A DNA stretch of 64,000 bases, from NCBI GenBank assembly GCA_019671135.1, contig JAHRHY010000026.1:496001-560000 (forward strand), written 5' to 3'. The notes under the pieces were generated by a model. It was given only the letters and a program-made list of their open reading frames with translations. It was not told the origin of the DNA and searched no databases. Made by a program: the position numbers and the translations under genes. Each line of letters starts with the position of its first letter. Position 1 is the stretch's first letter. Source of the DNA: Linnemannia hyalina (taxonomy: Eukaryota; Mortierellomycota; Mortierellomycetes; Mortierellales; Mortierellaceae). Positions 23,443 through 33,560 of this stretch are shown piece by piece.

Positions 23443-25287
23443 TTATTGAAAGATGGCGGTGGTAGGGTTGAAGTTCAGCTTGTTTTGCATGTCGAGAGTT
23501 ACATCAGCGACAATGTGGCCAGACGAGGTTGAAAAGCTCGAGGTAGTGGATGCCGTACTGGTGATAGTGGAGAAGGATGCGCTGGCGGTGGCGGCGTCGG
23601 ACATTGTTTCGTCAACAGGCTCCTTCTTGATGTCGTCGTGCTTGACCCGCTTCCTCCTCCTCCCATGATCCTCTGATGTCTTGTCCCCGTCTTCTCGACT
23701 GCCGCTACTCTCAGATTCCGGTAAAGAACTCGGTACGGTGCCCGCATCCTTCGACAACAACGGATAGGAAAACTTGTCAACGAGCTCCTCGAGTCCTTGC
23801 TTATGTTGTGGCAACGTCTGATGGTGCGATTGCGATAACTGTCGATGTTGTTGTGCTGGTTTGTTACGTGCATCCTGTATCGACTTTTTGCGGTGTTCAG
23901 ACGCCTGCTCGTACTTTTGTTGAGATGCGATCATCGGCTGCTCGTACTTTTGTTGAAACTCGATCCACGCGTTCTCGTACTTTCGTCGAGACTCGAGCCA
24001 CTCCTTTTCGTAATTTCGTCGACACTCGCTCCACGCCTTGTCGTACATTTGTTGAGACTCAATCCACGCCTTCTCGCACTTTTGTTGAGACTTGATCCTC
24101 GCATTGTCGTACTTTCGTTGAAACTCGATCCACTCCTTCTCGTCCTCTCGTGAAGACTCCATCCATTCCTTCTCGTACACTCGTCGATACTCGATCCATG
24201 CCTTCTCGTACATTTGTAGATACTCGATCCTCACCGGGCTCGTTGATTGTGTGGATAGGTATTGCATATCTGCGTACTCGTCCTGCGCATGTGCATATCC
24301 GCACCGCATATATGTGTCATGGCGTCGATGCGACCCAAAGAAGAGGGTATCACCGACTAGCATGTATGCTGCTGTCATGTTATGTAGCGCTATGTCAATC
24401 CTCTCCCCATATTCTTTTAGTTGTGATTGTCTGCGTTCGCTACCCTTGCTGGAGGTCTTTGCGGGACGGTTGTGCGACATCGAGGTGCAGGTTGTCGTGG
24501 TTGTTGTTGTTGATAATGGTGTTACTCCAGGGGTCGACGTCGATGCTGATGCTGAAGCCGATGTTAATGTTGATGTTGGTGGTGGACGACCTACGTACAT
24601 CTTTGCGAGACGTTCTTCAATCGAATTCTCCTGCTCATAGTCGGATCGACCTCTTTTCTGATTTGTTGGTGTTGCTGGTACTGGTGGTGATGTTGTCTGT
24701 GAGTGTCTCGAAACAGAAGGTTGGTGTATCTGGACGGCGCCTATACCTTTGACCAATCTGTCCACCGAGTCTGAGGAAACCTTGGTGCCACTTTTATGAG
24801 AATCTTGTTGCTTCTCGTCGTCTCGTCTGTTGGTCCTAGATAGTTAGAAATGAAGGTAAGCAATGTCAATATCTGCGGCATAGGAGATAACGAAAAACAA
24901 AAATAAAGGCAATAGCGGTACAACGTTATGGTCTATAAATAGCTCAAACCTTGGTGACCGCGTGGAAGCTCGAGGGCGAGGTTCTGTCAACTGGGCGGCT
25001 GTCAGTGAACGATGTTCCGCTGACTGAGAAGAATTTTGAGAACAATGTTCGGCGGTCTGAAGGGCGACTTCTTGTTGTTGAGGGGGGTGAGGCACCTCGA
25101 CTGCGAGGGAAGCAAACGCGTCAACCAGAGTGGGAGCTACAGCAGAAGTTGATGAAGATGATGGTATAGTTTGTGAAGAAGGAGGAGTGGCGTATGCTTT
25201 TGTACTCGGGGTGAGGGTTGTGGTGGTGGTTGATATTGATAATCTAGTAATACGGCGGTCGTTGGTGCTGGCTGGTTGTGCTGCCAT
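23443..25287 (-). CDS. Gene X copy B: unknown protein with 9 tandem 11-residue repeats
   Basis: Exon 1 is 25287..24950 and exon 2 is 24835..23443, 576 residues in total, with both splice junctions as in copy A. The ends are almost identical to copy A (MAAQPASTNDRRITRL, KRGRSDYEQENSIEERLAK, KKEPVDE, NKLNFNPTTAIFQ). The segment just before the repeats and the repeat units differ strongly: for example SQLKEYGERIDIALHNM here against SQLKPWMDSLDIALHTL in copy A. Nine repeat units are present. Both copies keep full open frames and splice sites, so both are probably functional. Function is unknown. Confidence 0.72.
23914..24210 (-). repeat. Coding minisatellite, 9 x 33 bp (gene X copy B)
   Basis: Nine in-frame 33-bp units, 297 bp in total. 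It differs from copy A by exactly five units, with the reading frame retained. Confidence 0.9.
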
Positions 25288-26053
25288 TGTGAAGAAGAGA
25301 TGGGGGTGTTTTTTTTTTTGCTTGAAGGGAACTGTGAAGTGTAGGTGGACTGAAAGAGGAGAGAGGTGAAAGGTAGAGGGGAAGAGGTGTGAGATAGGAA
25401 ACAGAGAACAAAGAAAAGAAGAAAATGAATAAAAGAATATAAGGAAGAAAGGAAAGAGGAGAAAAGGAGTGAAATAAGAGTGTGGGACGAAACGAGGCGA
25501 AAAGTCGAAAGGGAGCAAAGGAAGACATGGCCCGGTGCATGCACAGGACCATTCAACGGGAAGAAAAAGGAGAAAATTGACTTGCATTGTGACGTGGGTC
25601 ATCCCGTGGGGTTTCGAGGGAAGGGAGTTTGAAGAAAGGGAGGAGAGAGCTGGCTGAAAGTAACTGCCTTCGAGTTTGACGTTGTGTGTGTGTGATACGG
25701 AGTGAAGGGGAAAGGGCAAAGAGGTAAGGTGTTCCTTTAGGCGCCAGGTGGAGCTGACTATCATTTGAGAGTCGTGATATTAATTGAATTGATTCAGTCA
25801 GAAAGAAAAAAGGGACAGAGGGCTCAACCATATCTAAGGTGGACATGCAACACAACCTGAACCTCAGCATCCGCACCGGCACCTCTTAATAGAAAATGTA
25901 CGATACTGCTACAATCCAACAGTATTCATTTTTTTCATCCCTACGCTAATGAATGCGTGGTTGGGTAAATTTTCTTTGTGTTGAGACTACGTTGTTGACG
26001 GAGATGCTCCGACATCCACGAAGAGGTTTTGCTGCTGGTGCTGCTGCTTCTGG
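25288..26053. other. Gene X copy B promoter and non-coding spacer
   Basis: The left part (25290-25560) is GA-rich on the plus strand, i.e. the CT-rich promoter/leader of gene X copy B. It includes about 100 bp (25625-25725, with a GT microsatellite) missing from copy A. Nothing coding is seen between 25735 and 26053. Confidence 0.5.
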
Positions 26054-27339
26054 CTACCTACTTGGTGGCAAGAAAAAAATCGGTTTTTGCCCAACCAGAC
26101 GGTGTTCAAATCGAAGCTGCTGGTTGTTGATGCGATCCGCCAAGGTCACGAAATCATTCTTCGCGGCTTGGTATCCTTCCTCAATATGCCGCCATGCATA
26201 GGAGTTCTTAACCCTCTTCAGCTCCTTCAAGAAGGCATCAACCTCCTACTTGTACTGCATCCCTTCAACCTTGATACGAAATGTTTGCAACCTCTTGCAC
26301 GCCCATGGACCACCTTCCTTAATGGCCTCAATACTCTTGATATTAAACCTGACAACCAGGACCTCCAGTCTACTGCAAGATCTAGTGACTTTGCTGAACA
26401 ATACCTCAGAGCCGTCATCGCCACCATCTCGTCGACGATCAGAGTACTCCTCGTAGATCGATCCATCCAACACAATGCTGCGTCTCCTGGTGGCAACAGG
26501 AGCGTTTTCAACTCCTCAAACCTCGTCAACTCACAGAACCTAAACCCACACCTCTACAACCGCGGGGGTGATAGGTTGCCAAGCACATATAGATGGCGTC
26601 TTCGCGGGCGTATCCAAACTCGAGCTCCTCCAGGCGTGGGCAGTAGACTGCGATCTGTTTGGGGAGGCCGCAGAGTTGAGTCTCCTTATTCTCGCTCAGA
26701 AAGATGTGCCACATTCTCAGGTTCGGGAAGTGGATGAGGAGTGAGGGGTCGATGGTCTCGCGATCTACAACTTTGCTGAGCTTTAGAACTTGGATACCCC
26801 CAGCTATCAAGCATTTGACGGAGTTGCTCTGAAAATAATCGGTGCTCGAAGAAGAGGAAAAAGTGGATGGAGGCGATGATTTCTCAAAGGACACTTCGCC
26901 CAAACTGGGTTTGACCAAGTTGGGAGAGCGCCGCGGCAGCTCAGAAAACTTTTTGCGAGTAATGCTGCAGGAGAACAAGGACACTTTGGTCAAAAAGTTG
27001 TTGGTGCAGGTGGTGGTAGTAGTAGCAGAAGATGCAGACTGAAAACCCTCTTTTACCAATGCAGAGACCAAATCATCGATACACGGCTCCTTCCTGGGAC
27101 TGAGTCCGCAACTGTCGCTTTCAATGTACAGACTTTTGACAGTCCAAAGATGTATACTCATAAAGTCTCCATATTCTGGTTCAATGGTCATTACTATGGT
27201 TCTAGTAATAAATGTTTGCACTCTCGATCGTCCCGGCGTCAAATAGCTTCAAGAGCTGTACATGCCTGACAGAACACAAACGAACTTTTTTGACAAGACA
27301 TGGATGCCTCTTTAACACTTCGATCGATATGTTCTTAAC
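26054..27339 (-). pseudogene. Degenerate F-box/LRR-like gene
   Basis: Fragments of one protein read in order in shifting frames. 27339..27205 gives VLKRHPCLVKKVRL and HVQLLKLFDAG. 27242..26526 gives TVKSLYIES, LIHFPNLRMWHIFLSENKET and CPRLEELEFGYAREDAIYMC. 26529..26475 gives ELTRFEELKTLLLPPGD. 26473..26054 gives SRLEVLVVRFNIKSIEAIKEGG, an in-frame TAG after GMQYK, then FLKELKRVKNSYAWRHIEEGY to the end. At least three frameshifts and one nonsense codon are present, and the N-terminal F-box is absent. The leucine-rich pattern and the C-terminal block resemble F-box/LRR proteins abundant in Mortierella; family assignment rests on recall. Lying next to the duplication, it suggests a locally unstable region. 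Confidence 0.6.
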
Positions 27340-28224
27340 GATCCCTCACGATTCTACAAAATAAAAGCAGATGGTGAGTCAGAGCGAGCGTGCAATACCA
27401 TACTACCAAGATTTAGAGCCTTATATTAGTCTATGACACTGAGGAGACATCCATTGCGCGGTCTTATCTCTGGGAGATCCCATGCATGCAGCGGCACCTG
27501 CTGCGGTTGTTGTTGTTCAGCATTCATTTCTTTTTTCTTGTTCGTGTGGTTGGATTTTTATTTCGATTTGTAATGCTTGTTATTTGTTAGTTTTTTTGTC
27601 GTTGTTGTTGTGGTGGTAGGATGGACGTGAAAAAGTGTGGAGGACACAAAGAAAGAAAAGGAGTTCACCGAGAGAAGCAAGAACGAGTAGCGAACAACTA
27701 TGTCCGTGATAATAATACAGACTCACTATCCACCTTCTAGTCGCGAATATCACCATTGAAATGACGCATTCATCGCATCAGCAAACAAAATAAAATGCCT
27801 CGCGATGAACCACATCTCGCCGCGTTACACGCCCAAAGAAAAGTAACTGTGCGTCTAGCCCACCTCTTTTGTACGGCGTCTGTTTCATACGTGTCAGGTT
27901 CAAGAAAGAATGGCTCTCTTTCTATAGAGCGGCCTTGACCGAGGATGTATGGGGGTGACTGTGGCCGTGAAAATGGGTTACTGCCGGGCGCTTTCTTGCG
28001 TCAGTTTGGTGAGTGAATGTGCCGGATGGAAGCAATGAGTCTTCATGGTCAGCAGAGACGCGTTCTGCTGTAGTGACAGAAATGAAAATTAAAACCATTA
28101 TCACGTGAAACGTGATTTAGTCCCACCAGCCTCACCTTCTTCACGACTTCTTTTTTGTTATTATCCCTTCTCTCGTCTTTACTCTTCTTTCACTCATTCC
28201 CTCTTACATCACACAACCATAGCA
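27340..28224. other. Intergenic region upstream of RPA3
   Basis: No gene seen. It contains GT/TTG-rich low complexity at 27500-27620. The 120 bp before the RPA3 start is CT-rich and is the likely promoter/leader. Confidence 0.5.
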
Positions 28225-29178
28225 ATGTCTCTGCCAACAACCAAGCGCGTCAACTCGGCCATGCTCCAGAGCTGCATCGGAGAGACTGTTAGATTCGTCG
28301 GAGAGTTCAAATCGGTAGGCCATTCAAACTCACACACATTCAACCACAGGAAACAATCATAAACAAGAGCAACAAGGCGGAATCTACAGCGACTGGGTAG
28401 AGACGAGCATGACAGACCTATGGCCTCCCCTGAGAGAAGCTTGTCTACCTGCTGGACCTTTGTAGCCCAAGAAAACAGGCATCAACTTGCAGCCAACTGG
28501 TTGTCAGGGCTGATTCACAACAACAAACACCAAGAAATTCAGTTGACCCTTTGCCACCAAAATTATCGATCTTCCATAGTCTCATAGGACAGAGACAGGG
28601 TAACATACATTCATCATATTTGTTTTTCTCTCCCTGATCTTTAGCGCCAAGATCCTGCGGCCACTTTCCTTGCCTCGGACAAGGGCTCCGTCACCGTCAT
28701 CATGAACGATGTAAGCAATCCCTCCATTGTTGTTATCATTCCTTCTTTTAATGACATAAACACATCCGAATTCCAATTGCTAATTATTATCTCCTGTTCA
28801 TTTACATCCCTGTGTATGTCATAGACCTCGCAGTACGGAACCAAGTTTGTGGAAGTCATCGGAACTGTCAACCCTGACCGCTCCATCACAGAAATGATCT
28901 CCACCAACTTTGGCAACGACTTTAGTAAGTCATCTATCTCAGTCTTTTCGACTCATCGACCATATTACAGGATCGACATACGTCTAAAGGATGAATGTCT
29001 ATCTAACCGGTTAAGGATGAACGCCTTGCAGGATCGGGACCATTCTGAGATGAGTCTGGGACGCTACGAAGATGAGTAACTAACTAAGGAAACACTGTTT
29101 TCGTTTTCTCCTGTGATAGACATGGAGACGTATGACGCAATGGTCATAAAGTCTCAAAAGTTCCCATCTGTATTTTAA
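28225..29178 (+). CDS. RPA3: Replication protein A small subunit (RPA3/Rpa14)
   Basis: Four exons, 28225..28314, 28645..28710, 28825..28924 and 29120..29178, give 104 residues, the usual size for this family. The sequence follows the RPA3 OB-fold: an N-terminal helix-strand (RVNSAMLQSCIGETVRFVGE), a ...SVTVIMND strand, YGTKFVEVIGTVNPDRSI, and the C-terminal helix start NMETYDAMVIKSQKFPSVF. The protein is the smallest subunit of the heterotrimeric single-stranded DNA binding complex used in replication, repair and recombination; it forms the trimer core. All splice phases agree. The start is the first ATG after a CT-rich leader. Confidence 0.85.
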
Positions 29179-30286
29179 AACCCCACCACACCCAGGACAA
29201 CCAACTACTTACCCATTCACACAAACAACACATTTCAGTTGAAGGAGCGCTTGGACACTACGCAGACTTTTTTGTTGACAGGGCGATAGGAATTGGGACC
29301 CTCAGGAACGAAATCGTCCTTTTTTCAGTATCGTCGCTACTATACAATTCGAACTTACAATAAACAACAGATCTTGCAAACTGAACATCCGCTCGATATT
29401 GCATACCGAGTGACTACAGGGTGCAAGAGGAGCAAGAGTCATTGCAGGATCAGGAAGTGGATTTTCCATGACATAAGGGAAAAAATAGACAGCTCGTAAG
29501 AGCATCAGTAGTGTCTTTGCGCGGTTGGGCAGGGAGTTGCAGGATGACATGTTCGGAGAGAGAGAAGGAGGGAGTGACATTCTGAAATGAACGCACCAAC
29601 GGACAGGGAGTTGGGCTGCGTGATGGAGGGTGTGAGTGTGAGTAACTGTCCTGCCTCTCTCTGAGGAAGTATTTTTATGTTCCATATTCCACAACATCCT
29701 TGTAGGAGACAGACAGACAGAAGGGATACAAGGGACAGGGAGGAAGGTCGACAACAGGGGCATGCTTCTGAGCTGCTAATGAACGGAAAGGAAGGAGTAA
29801 ACGGACAACAAGCAGAGTGAGAAGGTAAATTAACTCAAGGCTCACTTTGTGCCCACGCCCCTTTTTCTCCTCGACTTGCTTCTCCTACGAATGAACAGTT
29901 CGCTTGGACCTCTTTACTTCTTTACTTCCTACATCCAACGCTTACTGCCCCTTCTGCCTATCAAACTTCCCACTTCTTTTTTCTTCCTCTTTTTCTTTTA
30001 CTTCCTCTTCTTCTTCTTCGCTCTTCCTTTCTTCCTCTTTTTTTCCCACTACTTCCTTTCTCTCATTCACCCCGACAAAGACCAAAGAAGAAGAGCACAT
30101 CCTCTCCAGTCCCAACACTCAGAAAGTACGCGCGCGTGCTCTCAAAACATACATACCCTTCCTTTGCTTCTCCCTCTCCACACCATTGTCTCCCTTCTAC
30201 TTTTTTAGTTCCCACGAAACCACATACACTTCCCTTTCCTCTACCTCTGCTGTCCGATCGACACTTCCATTCAAAACAATCAACAA
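29179..30286. other. Intergenic region before the ERGIC-53-like gene
   Basis: The first 100 bases are the RPA3 3' flank; an AG-ending pyrimidine tract near 29240 could be a 3' untranslated intron. From 29840 to 30286 the plus strand is strongly CT-rich, the leader of the next gene. No coding gene seen. Confidence 0.5.
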
Positions 30287-32858
30287 ATGAGGACAACGAC
30301 ATTCCTCCTCCCAGTAGTCTTCCTCTCATCAGCCCTGGCCTGGGGTCGAAACGGAGGCAATGGCAGCGGCAATACAAAGTCGTCTATCAACAACAATAGC
30401 CAGGAATTTGCGTTGCCTGCCGAAAACCGTCGTTATGATTACAAGCAGTCGTTGAAGAAGCCCTTTACTTATAATGGCGTCATGCCCTTCTGGAGCAACC
30501 ACGGCAGTAGGTTCCTTGCTTGTCTGTTGTTTGTTAGAATTGGTTGTATATATGAGACAGGACATAGGAAGGTCTCGCATTCATTATCCATACAGCTTGA
30601 AGAACAATGAATGGCGGGCGGACCAAGAAACTATGATGGAGATACGAAGCGCATAAAAAAGAACTCGTTGACCAAGGCAGCCATATATAGAAGAGCACGC
30701 TTCTTTGCTGAACTCATTGACAAAGGGGAAAGAGGAAGAGAGATACACTAGACAAAAGACGGAAAACCCCCCTTAGAACCCATTGACCCTGAGAAACAAC
30801 TCTAACTCTTTCAACCCCTTCTCTCCTTTCATCCCTTCCCTACACTTTTATTCATTTGTCACCCCGTTCTAACTAACAACAGACAGCTTTGTGGCACCAG
30901 ACTTTGTGAGGTTGTCGCCATCGGTCCCGGGACTCAAGGGCTCAGTCTGGAGACAGACACCAAACGAGTACAAGGAATGGGAGGTCGAGTTTCAGTTCAA
31001 GGCCTTCGGACAGGGTCAAACTGGAGGCAAGGGTCTTGCCTTTTGGTACACTCAGGAACGTGCTATTGAAGGAAACGTTTTTGGTAGCAAGGACCAGTGG
31101 AAGGGACTTGGCGTCTTCATGGACACCGCCGATCCTGCCAACCAGGTGAGTCCAGCTCCTCCTTTGTCTTTTCTGTTCCTTGTAACTATCCTTGCTGCTA
31201 TCAATACTCATCAACCAATTGAACAAGGACAACAAGACTAACATGGTCCCTTTTCCTTCCCTTCGATAGAGAAACAACCCAGTCATATACGGGATAATGA
31301 ATGATGGCACAAAGCCCTTCCCAGCAAACCCAACAGCAAACACCAATAGCTTTGGCGGATGTCTGCGCGACTACAAGAACACCCACATCCCTGTCGTTGT
31401 CCGCGTCTCATTCATCGACGGTGTTCTTAAGGTCTCGGCCGACACCCATTCCAGGGGCAAGAAGATGATGCCCTGTTTTGAACAAAAGGACCTCAACCTC
31501 CCCGTTGGATACCACTTTGGCATCTCTGTAAGTCATTCTTCTCTTGCTATTGTTCATTCGTCTTTGCTTTGTTTCGGATTAGTTATGTTGTTTGTTTGTT
31601 TGTTTGTGCATGCACGGGTAATTATCTGCCCCCTTCTCACAAAAATTTCAGCCAACGAGGGCTTGACACCGCATCGACCGTGTCAACGCTGTCATCCTCT
31701 GCTCCATTCCAGAACACCCTGAGGGCGACCAAAAAACAATAGCGTGGCCTTTATTTGCCTGTGGGTGAGCCTCCTACTAATGTGACACCTCTTATGTTGA
31801 ACTTGACGACAAATAGGCTCAGTCTGCGGACCACGGAAACCCTGATGACCATGATCTGTACGCGTTTGAGGTCTACGAGGTCAACCCTCCCATGAAGGAA
31901 AAGGTACGCCTGTCCTTCTCACTCAGCAACTACTTCATTCAAGAATACGTCCTCTCTCGCTTTCTCAACATTTTGACCAAACGTTTGCACTCCATACATC
32001 AACCTTCTTTCCACCCATGTGCTCACTCGTACTCGAACGCCAATTGACTTGCCTTCTAACCTTATTTTCGCTTTTCATCATCCATGCTGCCACCTTTTTC
32101 CACATATGTCTTCACAATAGGCGCCACTGAGACCACATGAGGCAGAGATGAAGAAGAAGGGCGAGGAGGTTAAGGTCGACCTTGCCGACCAGGCTGCGTT
32201 TGAAGAAGTGCAGAAGATTGTCGAGGAGCAGGAAGCCAAACTCAAGGAAGAAACCGAAGGCACCGGCAACCTCTCTCCCGTAAGTCCATTTCTCACTCTT
32301 TTGTTACTTTGTGCTTTGCTCTTTCTCTTTTGTATGTTGTTAAAATGATGGCTTTGGCTGACAATGTTGGACCTATTCTGCTATGATAAATAGGCACAGG
32401 TGGCGGCGACAGTGGGGGATACGCAGTACAGGATCATCGAATCGCTCAACAGCATCCACAACAAACTCGAGACACTAGGCGCACCAATGCAACCCCCAGA
32501 ATCGTCTGCAAAATCCCTCGAAGACATCAACCACAAGATTAACTCCATGGCGGCTTCCCTGCACGCAATGGAATCGGTTGTCCAGGGACTCGTCGACCAT
32601 ATCATGGCCCAAGGCGGGATTGCATCGGGTCCGGATATTTCTAAAGTGTTGAAGGAGGAGTTGTCGAATTTGAATGCAAAGATGGAGGATATGGATTCAA
32701 GACAGTCGTTCCAGCATCGGTTGACTCAGAATCGGCTTTTGAATTCGACTTCTTGGGTGAGTTATGTGGTTTTCTTGATTCTTGTGCAGGTTGTTGCGGT
32801 TTCTGCATATACTTGGTACAAGAAGCGTTTAGAGATGAACGAGAAAAAGTTCTTGTAA
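30287..32858 (+). CDS. ERGIC-53/Emp47-type L-type lectin cargo receptor
   Basis: Six exons, 30287..30506, 30883..31145, 31270..31527, 31817..31903, 32121..32279 and 32394..32858, give 483 residues. A signal peptide (MRTTTFLLPVVFLSSALAW) precedes an L-type lectin domain (about 45-270) with GGKGLAFWYTQE, GLGVFMDT...RNNPVI (the Asp and Asn expected at the Ca2+/mannose site), and VGYHFGIS...HDLYAFEVYE. A charged coiled-coil stalk follows, then one membrane helix (VSYVVFLILVQVVAVSAYTW) and a cytosolic tail ending KKFL. Such proteins cycle between ER and Golgi and carry glycoproteins forward in COPII vesicles. The KKFL end resembles the KKFF of animal ERGIC-53: a dilysine COPI signal plus hydrophobic exit signal. 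Confidence 0.88.
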
Positions 32859-32874
32859 TAGTGGTAGTTGTTCT

Positions 32875-32906
<32 letters not shown>

Positions 32907-33179
32907 GCTCTTTTACCTCTTTCTCTTGTTGTTGTCCTTTTAGTTGCTTTTTTAGTTGTATGTTTGTTTACCATTTTGTTCATAAAAGAAAAAACTACCA
33001 TTCACATAAGGAATGTTATGTTTGCAGAAAAAAGGTACCATTGGGCTTTTTTTTTTTTAATTGCAAAATGTGTGTTAGTGTACAACAGTGTTTGTGGTGG
33101 TGGGATGATGATACAATATGTGAGGTTGTGTGTGTGGAAAATAGATCAAAGTCGAGCAAAAACTACTGGGTTCAGAGGA
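32859..33179. other. Spacer between convergent genes
   Basis: T-rich tracts (32877-32907 and 33043-33058) follow the lectin stop codon. The opposite gene ends at 33180. Nothing else seen. Confidence 0.6.
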
Positions 33180-33560
33180 TTAATTCCCTCCAGCACGAGC
33201 GAGCTCCTGCTGTGCAAGACGGAGGCGCTCAATCTCCGAGGTCATGCTCATCACACTCGGAGTAGTTGCTGAGGTCGAAGACAAAGACAAAGCGACAGTG
33301 GAGGAAGGATGAAAAGTAGGTGCCATTTGGGCAGCAGCCCCAGCGCGAGCAAGGTCCTGCTGAGCGAGGCGGAGGAGCTCAATCTCCGAGGTCATGCCCG
33401 TCACCCTCGCTGCAGTCGTCGAGGAAGTCGAGGACATGGCGATAGAGGAAGAAGAAAAAAGAGGGGGTGCCACTCTGGTAGCAGAAGCAATAGCCTGCTG
33501 CGCGTGACGAAGTAACTCAATCTCTGAGTTCCTGCTACCGACAGCAGTCGTCGTCATTGT
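33180..33560 (-). repeat. Three degenerate coding repeats (about 138-150 bp)
   Basis: The plus-strand motif CTCAATCTC(C/T)GAG recurs at about 33228, 33378 and 33516, in the same frame each time. It encodes the SEIE-LLR-AQQ helix, with Ser/Thr/Ala-rich linkers of variable length between. Confidence 0.75.

Larger units (their letters stand above)
22658..25735. repeat. Segmental tandem duplication, copy B (3.08 kb)
   Basis: The left junction joins ...GAGGTAAGGTGTA (the right flank of gene X) to TCCGTGGCGCC... (inside SEC3 exon 10), which is the signature of a head-to-tail tandem duplication. Homology to copy A ends on the right near GGTAAGGTGTTCC (about 25735). The SEC3-derived part is nearly identical to copy A; a few single-base changes and a 1-bp indel in the intron are visible. 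Confidence 0.9.

Noticed and set aside
20720..24210. Possible CRISPR-like array
   Set aside because: 33-bp units are contiguous without spacers, lie in frame inside an exon, and the organism is a eukaryote.
19463..25735. Assembly error as explanation for the duplication
   Set aside because: The copies differ in repeat number, intron length, an exon 1 indel and many substitutions, and the outer flanks are distinct.
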